A DNA stretch of 49,096 nucleotides from Companilactobacillus crustorum JCM 15951 (GCF_001434585.1 NZ_AZDB01000015.1:1-49096), one strand, 5' to 3'; shown: positions 1-8,441, counted from the stretch's first letter. Notes: generated by a model not told the origin, from the letters alone. Program-made: numbers and translations.

Positions 1-49
1 TTGTGGAGGACGGGAATTTAAAATACTCATGATATAACCAAACTTTAGT

Positions 50-86
50 AAGAACCTTTTTATCAGTCATTGGGTCCTTTTGTATT
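50..86 (+). terminator. weak terminator-like hairpin of a gene lying left of the window
   Basis: An AAGAACC arm can pair with GGGTCCTT across a 15-base loop with one mismatch, and the following bases are T-rich on the plus strand. Short open frames end just upstream at 32 and 37, so the 3' end of a plus-strand gene may be cut by the window edge. Too little is present to name it. Confidence 0.35.
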
Positions 87-120
87 TGTCAGATTCAGGA
101 GAAAATTTTGTTGCCTAGTT

Positions 121-537
121 TTAAAGGGAGCTATCGATAACTGAAACCAGTTTATTTTTGGATATATGATAGTAAGTTCTGTTGCTGAAATCATCTTGAC
201 TGCCAATTACGTAAACATGACCTTGAGGAACTTCTTTTGATAACTGTTTAGCTTGAGAATCATATAGGTGTGCTTTAGGAACAGTAACTTTTAGAAGAAA
301 ATCATTAGCTTCAAGCGTTGCTATCATATTAGGGTCTTCCTTGTTGTCGTTAGTAATGATCTTGACATCACTGGCCTTAATATATTTATTTGAAGCAATT
401 TTATAAAGAAAGCCGTCAGAGTTCATTTCTTTTAGATCAATTATTGTAGCGGCATCCACGACTGTAGGTGGGATTGCTAGACCGATGCCGATTAGAAAGA
501 TTGAAAGGCTCAAAAAAACTCTTTGATTTAATTTCAT
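121..537 (-). CDS. small secreted SLAP-domain-like protein
   Basis: This encodes a secreted protein of about 138 residues. The start at 537 is chosen because CCAAGGAG lies about eight bases before it; a longer frame to 579 has no ribosome site. Residues 1-29 form a signal peptide with a KLNQR basic start, a hydrophobic core and a VDA/AT cleavage region. The mature part has two repeats resembling the S-layer-protein SLAP domain: a stretch ending in YKIASNKYIKASDV, and one running from AHLYDSQ to YYHISKNKLVSV. SLAP domains bind cell-wall polymers non-covalently in lactobacilli. There is no catalytic domain, so it is probably a wall-associated accessory protein. It is on the same strand as the adhesin at 701-3298, but the adhesin terminator separates them. 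The function is unknown, and the domain call rests on motif resemblance only. Confidence 0.7.
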   Translation of the reverse strand: MKLNQRVFLSLSIFLIGIGLAIPPTVVDAATIIDLKEMNSDGFLYKIASNKYIKASDVKIITNDNKEDPNMIATLEANDFLLKVTVPKAHLYDSQAKQLSKEVPQGHVYVIGSQDDFSNRTYYHISKNKLVSVIDSSL

Positions 538-649
538 AATATTAATCTCCTTGGAAGAATATTGATAACTGCACTGCATAAATATCCTGTTATCAAGAAA
601 GATAATAACTTATTGAATTATAAAAAGAATCTTTTTTGTGTAGCCATTG

Positions 650-690
650 TGTATAAAAAAATCCTCCTAAAAATAATCTTTAGAAGGATT
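650..690 (-). terminator. Rho-independent terminator of the adhesin gene
   Basis: A 12-base arm at 679-690 pairs with 660-671 with one G-T wobble. Read on the minus strand the stem is followed by a T run, just past the adhesin stop codon. Confidence 0.85.
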
Positions 691-700
691 GAAAATTTTA

Positions 701-3298
701 CTAAGCATTCAATTTTTTGATTAGGTGTTTAAAGATAAGGAACAAAATAATGAAGAAACCACTAATCATAATGAATAGTTGATTATTTTCACCGGTTTGA
801 GGTAGCTTACCTTTTTGAGATCCTGAACCTGTTTCAGGAAGTGTGACATTTCCAGTAATAGTGCCAGGTAATTTAGGTAGGGTTGAAATTCCACTGCCAG
901 GATTTTCTGGTCCAATGCCACCAGGAACACTAGGTAAAGTTATTGGTGGTGTAATGCCAGGTTTAGAAGGTTCTTCAGGGCCAGTGGTAGGAGGTTCAGT
1001 ACCACCAGGATTACCGGGCTCTTCAGGACCAGTAGTAGGAGGTTTAGTGCCACCATGATTACCAGGTTCTTCAGGGTTAGTAATAGGAGGCTTAGTGCCA
1101 CCAGGATTACCAGGTTCTTCAGGGTTAGTAATAGGAGGTTTAGTGCCACCAGGATTGCCAGGTTCTTCAGGGTTAGTAATAGGAGGCTTAGTGCCACCAG
1201 GATTACCAGGTTCTTCAGGGTTAGTAATAGGAGGTTTAGTGCCACCAGGATTGCCAGGTTCTTCAGGGTTAGTAATAGGAGGCTTAGTACCGCCAGGATT
1301 ACCGGGCTCTTCAGGGTTGGTAGTAGGAGGTTCAGTGCCGCCAGGTTCATCAGGATTACCAGGCTCTTCTAAAATAGGCTGATCTTTGGCTTCAAGATTA
1401 CTACTAATGTCTTTGACAATGGTAAATTTTATTGGCGTCTTGTTAATCATGAAGTTTTCAGGAGCTTTAGTTTCTACAAAGGCGTAGTCGCCAGCTTCCA
1501 AATTCGTAACGGTAATTTGACCGTTTTTGTCAGTGATTAAATTACTTTGAATTATATTGCCTTCGCTATCTAATAAATCATAAACAGCGCCGGGGAGTAA
1601 TTCGTTGGTTGTAACGTCGGTTTTCGTTAGAGTTACGTTACCAGTATTATTGACAACAGTTGTTGCTACGTTAAATTTGTCTAATTCGACAGGAGTTGTT
1701 TGACCAGCAATTACTGTGAAATTAATTGGAGTAGGATTTAATTCATAGCCAGCTGGAGGCTGAGTTTCAACGAATGAATAGTCGCCAGCAGGAAGTTCAT
1801 CAACAGAGATTTCACCATTTTCGCTGGTTACTAATCCTTCTTTGATAACGTTCCCATTACTATCTAATAAATTAAAAGTAGCACCGGAAAGGTTTACTTT
1901 AGAATCAGGGTCAATCTTTTTAAGAATAACTGCCCCTGTCTCTGGAGTATCAGGCTGAGTTAATTCAAGATCAATCACGTTGTCGTCAGGAATCGTAAAA
2001 GTGATAGGATTGGGATTAATTTGATAGCCGTCTGGTGCTTTTACCTCTGTTAAAGTATAGGTGCCGTAAGGTAAATTATGAACATTTAAGATACCATTCT
2101 CATCTGTGACGCCATTGGTAAAGAGAACAGATCCCTTACTGTCTTCTAGCTGATATTCAGCACCGGCTAAACTAATTTTTCCGGTTGGATCAGTCTTAGT
2201 TAGTTTAACTGAGCCAACTTTTTGATCACCAGTACCAGTACCAGCACCTCCCCAAGAAGTAGAAGAATCAACATTATGCTCGCCCTCGCTAGAAATCATA
2301 GTAGCATGATCGGTCCAAGTTGTTGTTCCATCAGGATTGGTGTTGATTAACTTAACCCGATAATAAATATCAACAGCTGATGTTACATTGCCAGGGAAGG
2401 TAATAATAACTTTGTTGCCATCAGTAGTTACAACAGGGTGTAGTTGTTCGCCATTGTTGATGAATCCACTAGGTCCATAGGATCCGGCAATGGCATTCAA
2501 AGAACTAGGTATATATTCTTGGTTAGGACCAAGAGTATCGGTAATAACAACATTGTTAAGGTTATGTTGGTTAGGGTTAAAGGCAATGTTCCAAGTAATT
2601 TCGTTGGGAACATCGTTATTATCATATCCAGCAACCCAGCCATTTTTGTTGAAGATCCAATTTTCGCCTTCATTGCTATCGCCTGTATTAGTTCCTTTAG
2701 AAATGAGCGAAAGGGTTCCTTTACGGTTAGCTTCAGTATTCTCTAAAGCATCATTGAAAGTAATAGTACCGGAGGCTTCACCATTTCTAATAGTGGCGAT
2801 ACCAATTTCTTTGCCATTATTATCATAAATTGGGAAAGATAAATTTCCTGAGGCTACTAAACCTTCAGGAAGATAAAAGCTCACTGTGTCTCCACTTTTA
2901 ATTGGAACTCCATCAGGAATACTCCAATTGTAGTCAACGTGATAATTTGACCACGTGTATAAGTTATCCGAAGGAGTAATAGGATTCCCTAGAATATCAG
3001 TTACTTTAGCATCCGTTCCGTTTAACCCAGATACAGAGATTTCAACTTTGGTGCTTGGTGTATTGGAACTTGGTATATTAGTAGTTGCCTTAGTAGTTGT
3101 CGAAGTCGTTGGAGGAGTGTCGACAGTTGCCGGGGTACTTGCTGTTGTTTTGGGAACACCAGGTGGATTATTTTCGGTTGATATCGATGAAGAAACTGTT
3201 GCAGCATAGGCCGTTCGAGCTTGAGGTATCAACATGAATAAAACTGCTAAAAATAATCCAATCGTGGATATAGCAATTAATAATTTTTTCTTTTTCAT
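701..3298 (-). CDS. LPxTG-anchored collagen-binding/SpaA repeat adhesin
   Basis: This is an 865-residue cell-wall-anchored adhesin. Residues 1-33 are a signal peptide. Residues 34-85 are a Thr/Ser/Pro-rich stalk. About 85-360 resemble the two-part collagen-binding (Cna/SdrG-like) region. Three SpaA/Cna-B type domains follow at about 365-445, 455-545 and 552-645; each has an early Lys strand and a late E-[VT]-[KQ]-[AP]-P motif (TEVKAP, VETQPP, VETKAP), consistent with internal isopeptide bonds. A Pro/Gly/Glu repeat region covers about 645-815. The tail carries LPETG at about 820 and LPQTG at about 832, then a hydrophobic helix and KK-rich end, so sortase A should attach it to peptidoglycan. 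The ATG has a GGGGAT ribosome site. Family knowledge points to host or matrix binding, but the ligand cannot be read from sequence. The domain order is well supported; the exact boundaries are estimates. Confidence 0.9.
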   Translation of the reverse strand: MKKKKLLIAISTIGLFLAVLFMLIPQARTAYAATVSSSISTENNPPGVPKTTASTPATVDTPPTTSTTTKATTNIPSSNTPSTKVEISVSGLNGTDAKVTDILGNPITPSDNLYTWSNYHVDYNWSIPDGVPIKSGDTVSFYLPEGLVASGNLSFPIYDNNGKEIGIATIRNGEASGTITFNDALENTEANRKGTLSLISKGTNTGDSNEGENWIFNKNGWVAGYDNNDVPNEITWNIAFNPNQHNLNNVVITDTLGPNQEYIPSSLNAIAGSYGPSGFINNGEQLHPVVTTDGNKVIITFPGNVTSAVDIYYRVKLINTNPDGTTTWTDHATMISSEGEHNVDSSTSWGGAGTGTGDQKVGSVKLTKTDPTGKISLAGAEYQLEDSKGSVLFTNGVTDENGILNVHNLPYGTYTLTEVKAPDGYQINPNPITFTIPDDNVIDLELTQPDTPETGAVILKKIDPDSKVNLSGATFNLLDSNGNVIKEGLVTSENGEISVDELPAGDYSFVETQPPAGYELNPTPINFTVIAGQTTPVELDKFNVATTVVNNTGNVTLTKTDVTTNELLPGAVYDLLDSEGNIIQSNLITDKNGQITVTNLEAGDYAFVETKAPENFMINKTPIKFTIVKDISSNLEAKDQPILEEPGNPDEPGGTEPPTTNPEEPGNPGGTKPPITNPEEPGNPGGTKPPITNPEEPGNPGGTKPPITNPEEPGNPGGTKPPITNPEEPGNPGGTKPPITNPEEPGNHGGTKPPTTGPEEPGNPGGTEPPTTGPEEPSKPGITPPITLPSVPGGIGPENPGSGISTLPKLPGTITGNVTLPETGSGSQKGKLPQTGENNQLFIMISGFFIILFLIFKHLIKKLNA
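1038..1373 (-). repeat. 48-bp tandem repeats encoding NPEEPGNPGGTKPPIT units
   Basis: About seven 48-bp units encode the 16-residue wall-spanning repeat of the adhesin. Units begin at 1038, 1086, 1134, 1182, 1230, 1278 and 1326 on the plus-strand numbering. Two unit types alternate, so 1086-1181 and 1182-1277 are identical 96-bp blocks. The outer units carry substitutions (for example Gly-Pro for Asn-Pro, and His for one Pro) and are less alike. Confidence 0.9.
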
Positions 3299-3344
3299 AT
3301 TAAGATCCCCATTTAGTGCTTTTTTATAAATTTGTTACGACCAG

Positions 3345-3373
3345 AGTATATGGCGTAAAAAATAATAAGTAAA
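3345..3373 (-). promoter_or_regulatory. candidate sigma-A promoter of the adhesin gene
   Basis: On the minus strand TTTACT (3368-3373) and TATACT (3345-3350) are separated by exactly 17 bases, about 50 bases upstream of the adhesin ATG. The -35 box departs from consensus at two positions. Confidence 0.5.
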
Positions 3374-3396
3374 TCAAATAGACCACTTAGTATATT

Positions 3397-3426
3397 ATAT
3401 GTATACACCGAGGTCTATATGTATAC
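3397..3426. promoter_or_regulatory. paired ATATGTATAC boxes upstream of the adhesin promoter
   Basis: ATATGTATAC occurs at 3397-3406 and again at 3417-3426, a 20-base period or about two helical turns. Both lie just upstream of the candidate -35 box of the adhesin. They also sit near a TAGACC/GGTCTA inverted repeat. This layout suits an activator that binds direct repeats, but the protein is unknown. The rest of the 3299-3674 gap is AT-rich and holds no gene. Confidence 0.35.
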
Positions 3427-3597
3427 CAATTTTTGATTTATCAAGAAAAAAGGCTTGAATTTAGTAGACAAAATATCTGATGAAATTAAATACTTTTTAT
3501 TTCTAGAGAATACAAAAAAGTAGAATTTTAGAAAAATAATTTTTTTGATAATAAATACAAATCAATAAAAAGCGCTATCATTAAGTCAGTAATTATA

Positions 3598-3613
3598 TGA
3601 AAACGTTTTAAAA
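3598..3613 (+). promoter_or_regulatory. candidate cre (CcpA) site upstream of rpoN
   Basis: ATGAAAACGTTTTAAA fits the 16-base catabolite-responsive element consensus with one mismatch (A in place of the late C) and contains the palindrome AAAACGTTTT. It lies 62 bases before the rpoN start. Carbon control of rpoN would fit its usual role in sugar PTS expression. Confidence 0.4.
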
Positions 3614-3674
3614 CTAAATGAATTGGTTGATGTTTTCTAATTTATTAATTGACTAATAGAGGGGAGGGAACCTG

Positions 3675-4955
3675 ATGGAACTTAAACAGAATTTAAATCA
3701 GAAACAAGTTCAAGGGTTGTCCTTAACACAAGGAATGCGACAATCAATTTTGATTTTACAGTCGGATGCGATTGATTTGGCTGATTATTTAAATGAGCAG
3801 AGTTTGGAGAATCCTTTATTTGATGTTCGAGTTAATTTGGATATGCCATTTATTGATAATGGAGATAGTAAATCTTATCAAATTAAGGATGATCAACAAT
3901 CGTTATTTGAGTATTTATTAGATCAAGTTCAATTGACAATGAGGCAGACTCCTTTGCGGGATTTGGTAGTTTATCTAATTGAGCAGTTAGATCCAAATGG
4001 TTATTTAACAATGACTGATGAGGAAATTTATTCCGAACTACCAGATATAACGCCAATTATGTTGCTAGATGCTAAGACTTTGTTGCATCGTTTAGATCCC
4101 CCAGGGATAGGAGCTAAAAATTTGCAAGAATGCTTGTATCTTCAAGCTGAGGCAGATCATGCAGATAAAGCTGTTTTGTCAATGTTGAGCGATAACTTTG
4201 AATTGTTTACAAAGCATGAATGGAAAAAATTAAGACATGCTTTAAAACTATCAAATGTTGAATTGCAAAAAGATGTTGATTTTATTCAGTCATTGACAGC
4301 TAATCCAGGTCAACGCTACAATTCGCAAGATGAACAGTACGTTGTTCCGGAATTACAGGTAAAGAAGAATCAAGATAAATTAACGCTGTCTGTGACTAAG
4401 TATGGTCAACCGCAATTAGTATTTGCTGAAGAAACTTATGATCGTTTGAATAAGTCTACGGATGAGGCCGTTGAAAAATATATTCGGGATAAATATAGTC
4501 AATACAAGACTTTGGAATATAATTTGCAGCGTCGGATAGAAACAATTTCTATTATTGGTAAATGTATCGTTAAAGCTCAGTACAAGTTTTTTATGCAAGA
4601 AACTCAAGCATTGGAGCCATTATTGATTCGGGATGTTGCTCAGAAACTGCAACTAAGTGAATCGACAGTTAGTCGAACAATCAACGGAAAATACATTCAG
4701 ACTGATTTTGGGATTTTTGAATTGAAAAACTTCTTCTCACGTCGGAGTAAAGTAACGTTTGGAGAGGATAAATCAGTCGATCAAGTTAAAGCTAAAATTA
4801 AGCAAATTTTGACTGATGAAGATAGAAGCAAACCATACAGTGATCAAAAAATTTCAGAGCTGTTAGTTGACGATGGATTTAAAGTTGCCCGTAGAACGGT
4901 TGCTAAATATCGTGAACAATTAGGATTTCCATCGACTAGCCGTCGAAGAGTTTAA
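3675..4955 (+). CDS. rpoN: RNA polymerase sigma-54 factor
   Basis: This 426-residue protein is sigma-54, which directs RNA polymerase to -24/-12 promoters and needs an AAA+ activator. In lactobacilli it typically drives mannose/levan-type PTS operons. Residues 1-30 are the Gln/Leu-rich region I (LKQNLNQKQVQ, then a SLTQGMRQSI segment). A short acidic linker follows, then the core-binding domain at about 60-240. A helix-turn-helix region lies near 325-350 (LQLSESTVSRTINGKY), and the signature RpoN box ARRTVAKYRE is near residue 410. A GAGGGGAGGG ribosome site precedes the ATG. The gene stands alone between its own upstream region and a strong terminator. No sigma-54 activator, PTS operon or convincing -24/-12 promoter is in the window, so its targets lie elsewhere. 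Confidence 0.95.
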   Translation: MELKQNLNQKQVQGLSLTQGMRQSILILQSDAIDLADYLNEQSLENPLFDVRVNLDMPFIDNGDSKSYQIKDDQQSLFEYLLDQVQLTMRQTPLRDLVVYLIEQLDPNGYLTMTDEEIYSELPDITPIMLLDAKTLLHRLDPPGIGAKNLQECLYLQAEADHADKAVLSMLSDNFELFTKHEWKKLRHALKLSNVELQKDVDFIQSLTANPGQRYNSQDEQYVVPELQVKKNQDKLTLSVTKYGQPQLVFAEETYDRLNKSTDEAVEKYIRDKYSQYKTLEYNLQRRIETISIIGKCIVKAQYKFFMQETQALEPLLIRDVAQKLQLSESTVSRTINGKYIQTDFGIFELKNFFSRRSKVTFGEDKSVDQVKAKIKQILTDEDRSKPYSDQKISELLVDDGFKVARRTVAKYREQLGFPSTSRRRV

Positions 4956-5006
4956 AAAATGATTGATTCAGTAGTAATTTTATTACTGAACCAATCATTT
5001 TTTTAT
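4956..5006 (+). terminator. rpoN terminator
   Basis: A long imperfect hairpin (AATGATTG...TTCAGTA pairing with TACTGAACCAATCATT) starts immediately after the rpoN stop codon and ends in a run of T. Confidence 0.85.
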
Positions 5007-5089
5007 TTCAAATTGGAAAATATCTATTGTCTTCTTTTTGGCATAAAATATTTGTATAATAATATAGTAACTAAAGGGGAATGCATATT

Positions 5090-6022
5090 ATGAATATTGG
5101 ACAGTTGATCAATCAAATTATTTTAATGTTTGGCTTAATGTTGATTGGAGTTTTAATCAATAAATTAAAATTTATGCATTCGCAAACCTCTAGCGATCTG
5201 ACAAATGTTTTGCTATATATCGTCTCGCCATGTTTGATTGTCAATGCTTTTGAACAGCCATATTCAGGCAATCGAATTCAGCAATTTTTATTGGCAGTTT
5301 TAGGAGTTTTTATTCTTTATTTAGTAGAAATTCTTATAGCTAAATTATTGTTTGGACATTTAAAAAATCAAAATTTACGGCGGATAACTCAATATGGCAG
5401 TATTTATTCTAATGCAGGATTTATGGGTATACCGTTGATCAGTGCCTTGTTTGGTTCAGAAGGAGTTTTCTTTGCAGTTGTCTCGTTAGCAGCTTTTAAT
5501 ATTTTCAGTTGGACACAAGGTGTTGCTTTGTTTCGGGATAATGATAATGGCACAGTCGAAAAGACAGATTGGCGCCAAGTCTTATTAAATCCTAATATTA
5601 TCGCTATTTTTGTTGGTATTTTTATTTTTATGTTTTCAATAAAAATACCCAGTATTCCTAACCAAATTATTAAATATGTTGGATCTGTCAATACGCCTTT
5701 ATCGATGATTGTAATTGGAAATAGTTTGGCTAATATTCAATTTAGTCGGGATATGTTAAATAAAGAAATTGGTTTGACCATCTTATTACGTAATTTACTT
5801 TTTCCTATCATAGGTATTTTTATTTTAAAATTGGTCGGCGTAACTGGAATAGCCTTCTATACGACCATTGTTATGGCAGCGTGTCCTGCTGCAGGGTTAG
5901 TCGTGCTTTTTACTTTGCAAGTTGATGGCGATACGGCCCCAGCGATTTCTTTAATGAGTTTATCAACAATATTAAGCTTGATAACAATTCCATTAGTATT
6001 CGCTGTAGGAAATCTCTTTTAA
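5090..6022 (+). CDS. auxin efflux carrier (AEC) family permease
   Basis: This is a membrane transporter of about 310 residues of the AEC family, whose bacterial members move organic acids such as malate. The ATG at 5090 is preferred over the one at 5081, because AAAGGGG at 5073-5079 is ten bases from the former and only one from the latter. About ten hydrophobic segments in two five-helix halves are visible, with the family-typical polar break near NAGFMGIPL (about residue 110) and a Pro/Ala/Gly-rich segment near AACPAAG (about 265). TATAAT lies at 5055-5060. It has its own upstream region and is not in an operon with rpoN. The substrate cannot be told. Confidence 0.85.
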   Translation: MNIGQLINQIILMFGLMLIGVLINKLKFMHSQTSSDLTNVLLYIVSPCLIVNAFEQPYSGNRIQQFLLAVLGVFILYLVEILIAKLLFGHLKNQNLRRITQYGSIYSNAGFMGIPLISALFGSEGVFFAVVSLAAFNIFSWTQGVALFRDNDNGTVEKTDWRQVLLNPNIIAIFVGIFIFMFSIKIPSIPNQIIKYVGSVNTPLSMIVIGNSLANIQFSRDMLNKEIGLTILLRNLLFPIIGIFILKLVGVTGIAFYTTIVMAACPAAGLVVLFTLQVDGDTAPAISLMSLSTILSLITIPLVFAVGNLF

Positions 6023-6061
6023 AGCTTTTTATAGAATTATATATTAAATGTAACAGAGTAA

Positions 6062-6397
6062 TTATTCCCCATGTTTTTTGCCGCGAATAACATGGTCAGC
6101 ATGTTCTAACATCTCGTTAATGACGTCTAAAATATGTGGATCATCTAAACGATAATAATTGTATTTGCCTTTTTTCTCTGAATTGACTAACTGATGCTGT
6201 TTAAGAATTGATAGTTGATGTGAAACGACCGATTGTTCAATATTTAAAGTTTGACCAATTTCACTGACACTAAGAGTGTTATTTTCCAAAAGCTTTAGCA
6301 TTTGGAGACGATTGGGATTACTTAATAATTTAAAAATCCTTTCGGATTCAATTAGTTGTTTAGAGTTAAGTAAATTTTCTGAAGTTTGTTTATTCAT
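6062..6397 (-). CDS. ArsR/SmtB metal-responsive repressor, CzrA-type site
   Basis: This is a winged-helix metal sensor of about 111 residues. The ATG at 6397 is used because GAAGGA sits eight bases upstream; an in-frame extension to 6424 lacks a ribosome site. The recognition helix is [16 protein letters not shown]. Near the C-terminus, Asp, His, His and His are spaced D-x-H-(x10)-H-x-x-H (DPH ... EHADH), exactly the alpha-5 zinc/cobalt site of CzrA. No N-terminal CadC-type Cys cluster is present. It lies 53 bases downstream of the cadmium-type transporter on the same strand, probably in one operon. It should bind the palindromes at 7032-7074 and release them when zinc, cobalt or cadmium binds. 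The metal preference is inferred from the ligand set. Confidence 0.9.
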   Translation of the reverse strand: MNKQTSENLLNSKQLIESERIFKLLSNPNRLQMLKLLENNTLSVSEIGQTLNIEQSVVSHQLSILKQHQLVNSEKKGKYNYYRLDDPHILDVINEMLEHADHVIRGKKHGE

Positions 6398-6450
6398 GTC
6401 TGATCCTTCTATAATAATCTGCAATTATTCTTATTATAGTATAGATGTTT

Positions 6451-7017
6451 TTAAATGAGTGCTAGTAGATGATGAATTAAGCCGCTATCCCAGAAAACGT
6501 ACAATCCAATCAAGACATAACAAACTTTCATCAATTTTTCGCCATGTTTGGTCATAACGTTAGCTACAGCAGGTATATCAGAAATAAAATTGATTACAAA
6601 GACAATTATAATTGTAAGAAGACCTATGAAACCTAGGGTGATGATAAAGTTAGTGATGGTTTCGCCAACTAGAACAGGTAAGAAAATTGAGAGATTGCAA
6701 CCAGCACAGACCGATAGGTAAGTAATTAGAGTGTTAGTGATTTCTGATTGATGCTCGGCCTTGTCATTGTCGCTATCGTTTTCTTTTCGAAAGGCCAGAT
6801 AAATCGGCAAGATTCCTAAAATACCTAAGAGCCATTCTGGTAAAAAACTAGCTAGAGCTTTGCCTATTAAAAAACTGGCCGTTAAAAGAATGAAATTACC
6901 CAATAAATAACCAAGCAAAACTTTTGATAAAAGATATTTTTTGAGTAAAAAAATCAGCATGAAGAAAAAATCTAAGTTTACACTGAGAAATGTTAATAAT
7001 AAAAGCCAATAGTTCAA
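6451..7017 (-). CDS. cadD: CadD-family cadmium resistance transporter
   Basis: This is an integral membrane protein of about 188 residues of the cadmium-resistance (CadD) family. It has five or six hydrophobic segments, a polar NLD in the first helix, the GYLLGN segment, and a cytoplasmic Asp/Lys/Glu-rich loop near residue 85. A CAGC cysteine pair follows near residue 110. The best start is the TTG at 7017, seven bases after GGAGG; the upstream TTG at 7032 overlaps that ribosome site. It leads a two-gene unit with the ArsR repressor. Family members confer resistance to cadmium and sometimes zinc. The placement behind metal-sensor operators supports that role, but whether it exports or sequesters metal is not visible. 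Confidence 0.85.
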   Translation of the reverse strand: MNYWLLLLTFLSVNLDFFFMLIFLLKKYLLSKVLLGYLLGNFILLTASFLIGKALASFLPEWLLGILGILPIYLAFRKENDSDNDKAEHQSEITNTLITYLSVCAGCNLSIFLPVLVGETITNFIITLGFIGLLTIIIVFVINFISDIPAVANVMTKHGEKLMKVCYVLIGLYVFWDSGLIHHLLALI

Positions 7018-7031
7018 AAGAAATGCCTCCA

Positions 7032-7074
7032 AAACATATGTAATTTATAACATATGTTAAATGTAACATATATG
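7032..7074. promoter_or_regulatory. array of ACATATGT palindromes, probable ArsR operator
   Basis: Three related boxes lie directly before the cadD ribosome site: AAACATATGTAA (7032-7043), the perfect palindrome TAACATATGTTA (7048-7059) and GTAACATATATG (7063-7074). ArsR-family proteins bind such A/T-rich palindromes. The boxes cover the region expected to hold the promoter. Confidence 0.65.
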
Positions 7075-7078
7075 CTTA

Positions 7079-7133
7079 ATAAAAATAAGCTTTAATGACT
7101 GTTTAATTCTTGTCATTAGAGCTTATTTTTATA
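7079..7133. terminator. bidirectional terminator after the MucBP gene
   Basis: A 19-base arm at 7081-7099 pairs with 7112-7130 with few mismatches and has A/T runs on both sides. It overlaps the stop codon of the minus-strand MucBP gene and lies upstream of cadD. Confidence 0.8.
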
Positions 7134-8154
7134 AGTTTAAATATTTACTTTCGATATAGTAGCCATCTTTTAGCTCAGCCCAAACGCTGTAGTTGTCGAG
7201 TTGAACAATCTTATTAACAAAAACAGACTGACCACCACGGAAACGGGTATTATCCATATCTCCGTAAGGCGTTTTCCAAGCGGTAATAAATTGATCTTTG
7301 TAATAAAGAATTCTGACAGACTTATTGATATCCATACTATCAATTACGGAATAAGTGTAACTGATATTGTTAGCTGTTTCAGCTAAAGGACTATTTAATA
7401 AATCCTGACGGGGTGAAGTCTGTTTAATAACTTTTGTAGTGATGCTCTCAGTACTAGGAATCCAAGTATTGCCACCTAAATTGTACCAAATAGTACCATT
7501 ATAAGTTTCCTTCATGGCTTTATATATTTTCCAAGAGGTTCCATAAGGAAGTGTCTTGTCAAGCGGAGCATTACTTAATGGTTGGTTATAAACATTGACA
7601 TTATTTTGAGTTTCAATAAAAAGATCTTTATTGATATGATAATTTTTTAATGGCAAAACATTATAAACATATTCTTGTTCCTGAACTTGTGAAGTAAATT
7701 GACCATTATGATCCTTAGGAGCGTGAACCAAAAAATGATCGGCTTCCTCTAAGGGTTTAGTTTCAAATTTACGATTTAAGTCGCCAACCAAATATTGAGG
7801 ATCAGAAATCAAATTGCCATCAAGATTGCGGTGGTAGACAATAACTGGTGCTGATAGTTGGTTAGCATAAACTAGATAAATGCCATCGGAATTAGGAATA
7901 AAAGTTTGTTGAAAATTTGTTACTGAAGACAAAACATACCCAGGGATTTCTTTCCAAGGAATTTCTAATTTATCTAGATAATGTCCCTTGATAGTAGTTG
8001 ATTGGGTAATTTCATTGCCTATAGAATCAACGTAATAGACCTTAATTTCAACATCATCACGAGCTATTTTTTTAATTTTAGATGTGAGTACATCGTTTCC
8101 CATAGTTCTTTCCCCGTTATGGGAAAGATGCTTTTTACTGTGTTTCATTCCCAT
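7129..8154 (-). CDS. MucBP-domain protein lacking a signal peptide
   Basis: This is a 341-residue protein with two MucBP-like modules (about 36-115 and 116-190). The first has the usual VYYVD.GN opening, the second VYHRNLDGN. A C-terminal part follows that looks like two wall-binding SLAP- or SH3-like repeats: one around LPYGTSWKIYKAM to WYNLGGNTWIPS, and one around VRILYYKDQFITAWKTPYG. MucBP proteins are normally secreted and bind mucus or wall glycans. Here residues 1-35 are basic and polar, with no hydrophobic core, so no Sec signal is visible. The ATG at 8154 has AGAAGGGA six bases upstream, so the start looks right. Either export is unconventional or the signal-coding segment was lost. 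The last codons run into the terminator. Confidence 0.75.
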   Translation of the reverse strand: MGMKHSKKHLSHNGERTMGNDVLTSKIKKIARDDVEIKVYYVDSIGNEITQSTTIKGHYLDKLEIPWKEIPGYVLSSVTNFQQTFIPNSDGIYLVYANQLSAPVIVYHRNLDGNLISDPQYLVGDLNRKFETKPLEEADHFLVHAPKDHNGQFTSQVQEQEYVYNVLPLKNYHINKDLFIETQNNVNVYNQPLSNAPLDKTLPYGTSWKIYKAMKETYNGTIWYNLGGNTWIPSTESITTKVIKQTSPRQDLLNSPLAETANNISYTYSVIDSMDINKSVRILYYKDQFITAWKTPYGDMDNTRFRGGQSVFVNKIVQLDNYSVWAELKDGYYIESKYLNL

Positions 8155-8441
8155 AATAATTCCCTTCTAACATTTAATTAATGTAATTCTAACATGAAAA
8201 ATTTGGGATTATCTGTCTTATAGATGTATCTTAAAGATATTTAATGGAAAAATAAAAGAATTTTAAACTTTGTTTCAATTACTGATATTTGTGGGTTTGT
8301 AAAAACCATCAATCAATTTATGGACAATTTGATTCTAATTATAGTTCATTTTAATAAAATAAATATTGTCAAATATGAATAATACCGTTATCATAACATG
8401 ATATAATTTTTATGTTGATAAATATGGAAAGGGGTTTCATC

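Noticed and set aside
1038-1373. Regular repeats resembling a CRISPR array
   Set aside because: Repeats are directly tandem with no unique spacers, lie in frame within a gene, and no cas genes are present.
940-1382. Long open frames on both strands across the adhesin repeats
   Set aside because: They arise because a stop-free 48-base unit is repeated; they have no ribosome site and encode low-complexity Leu or Arg/Phe runs.
5038-5060. Possible sigma-54 promoter (TGGCATAAAATATTTG) before the permease gene
   Set aside because: The GG-to-GC spacing and the TTGC half are not met; a sigma-A -10 box TATAAT is present instead.
8155-8411. Possible small gene or RNA in the AT-rich region before the WxL-like gene
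   Set aside because: Only promoter-like sequence is seen; no hairpin of note and no frame with a ribosome site.
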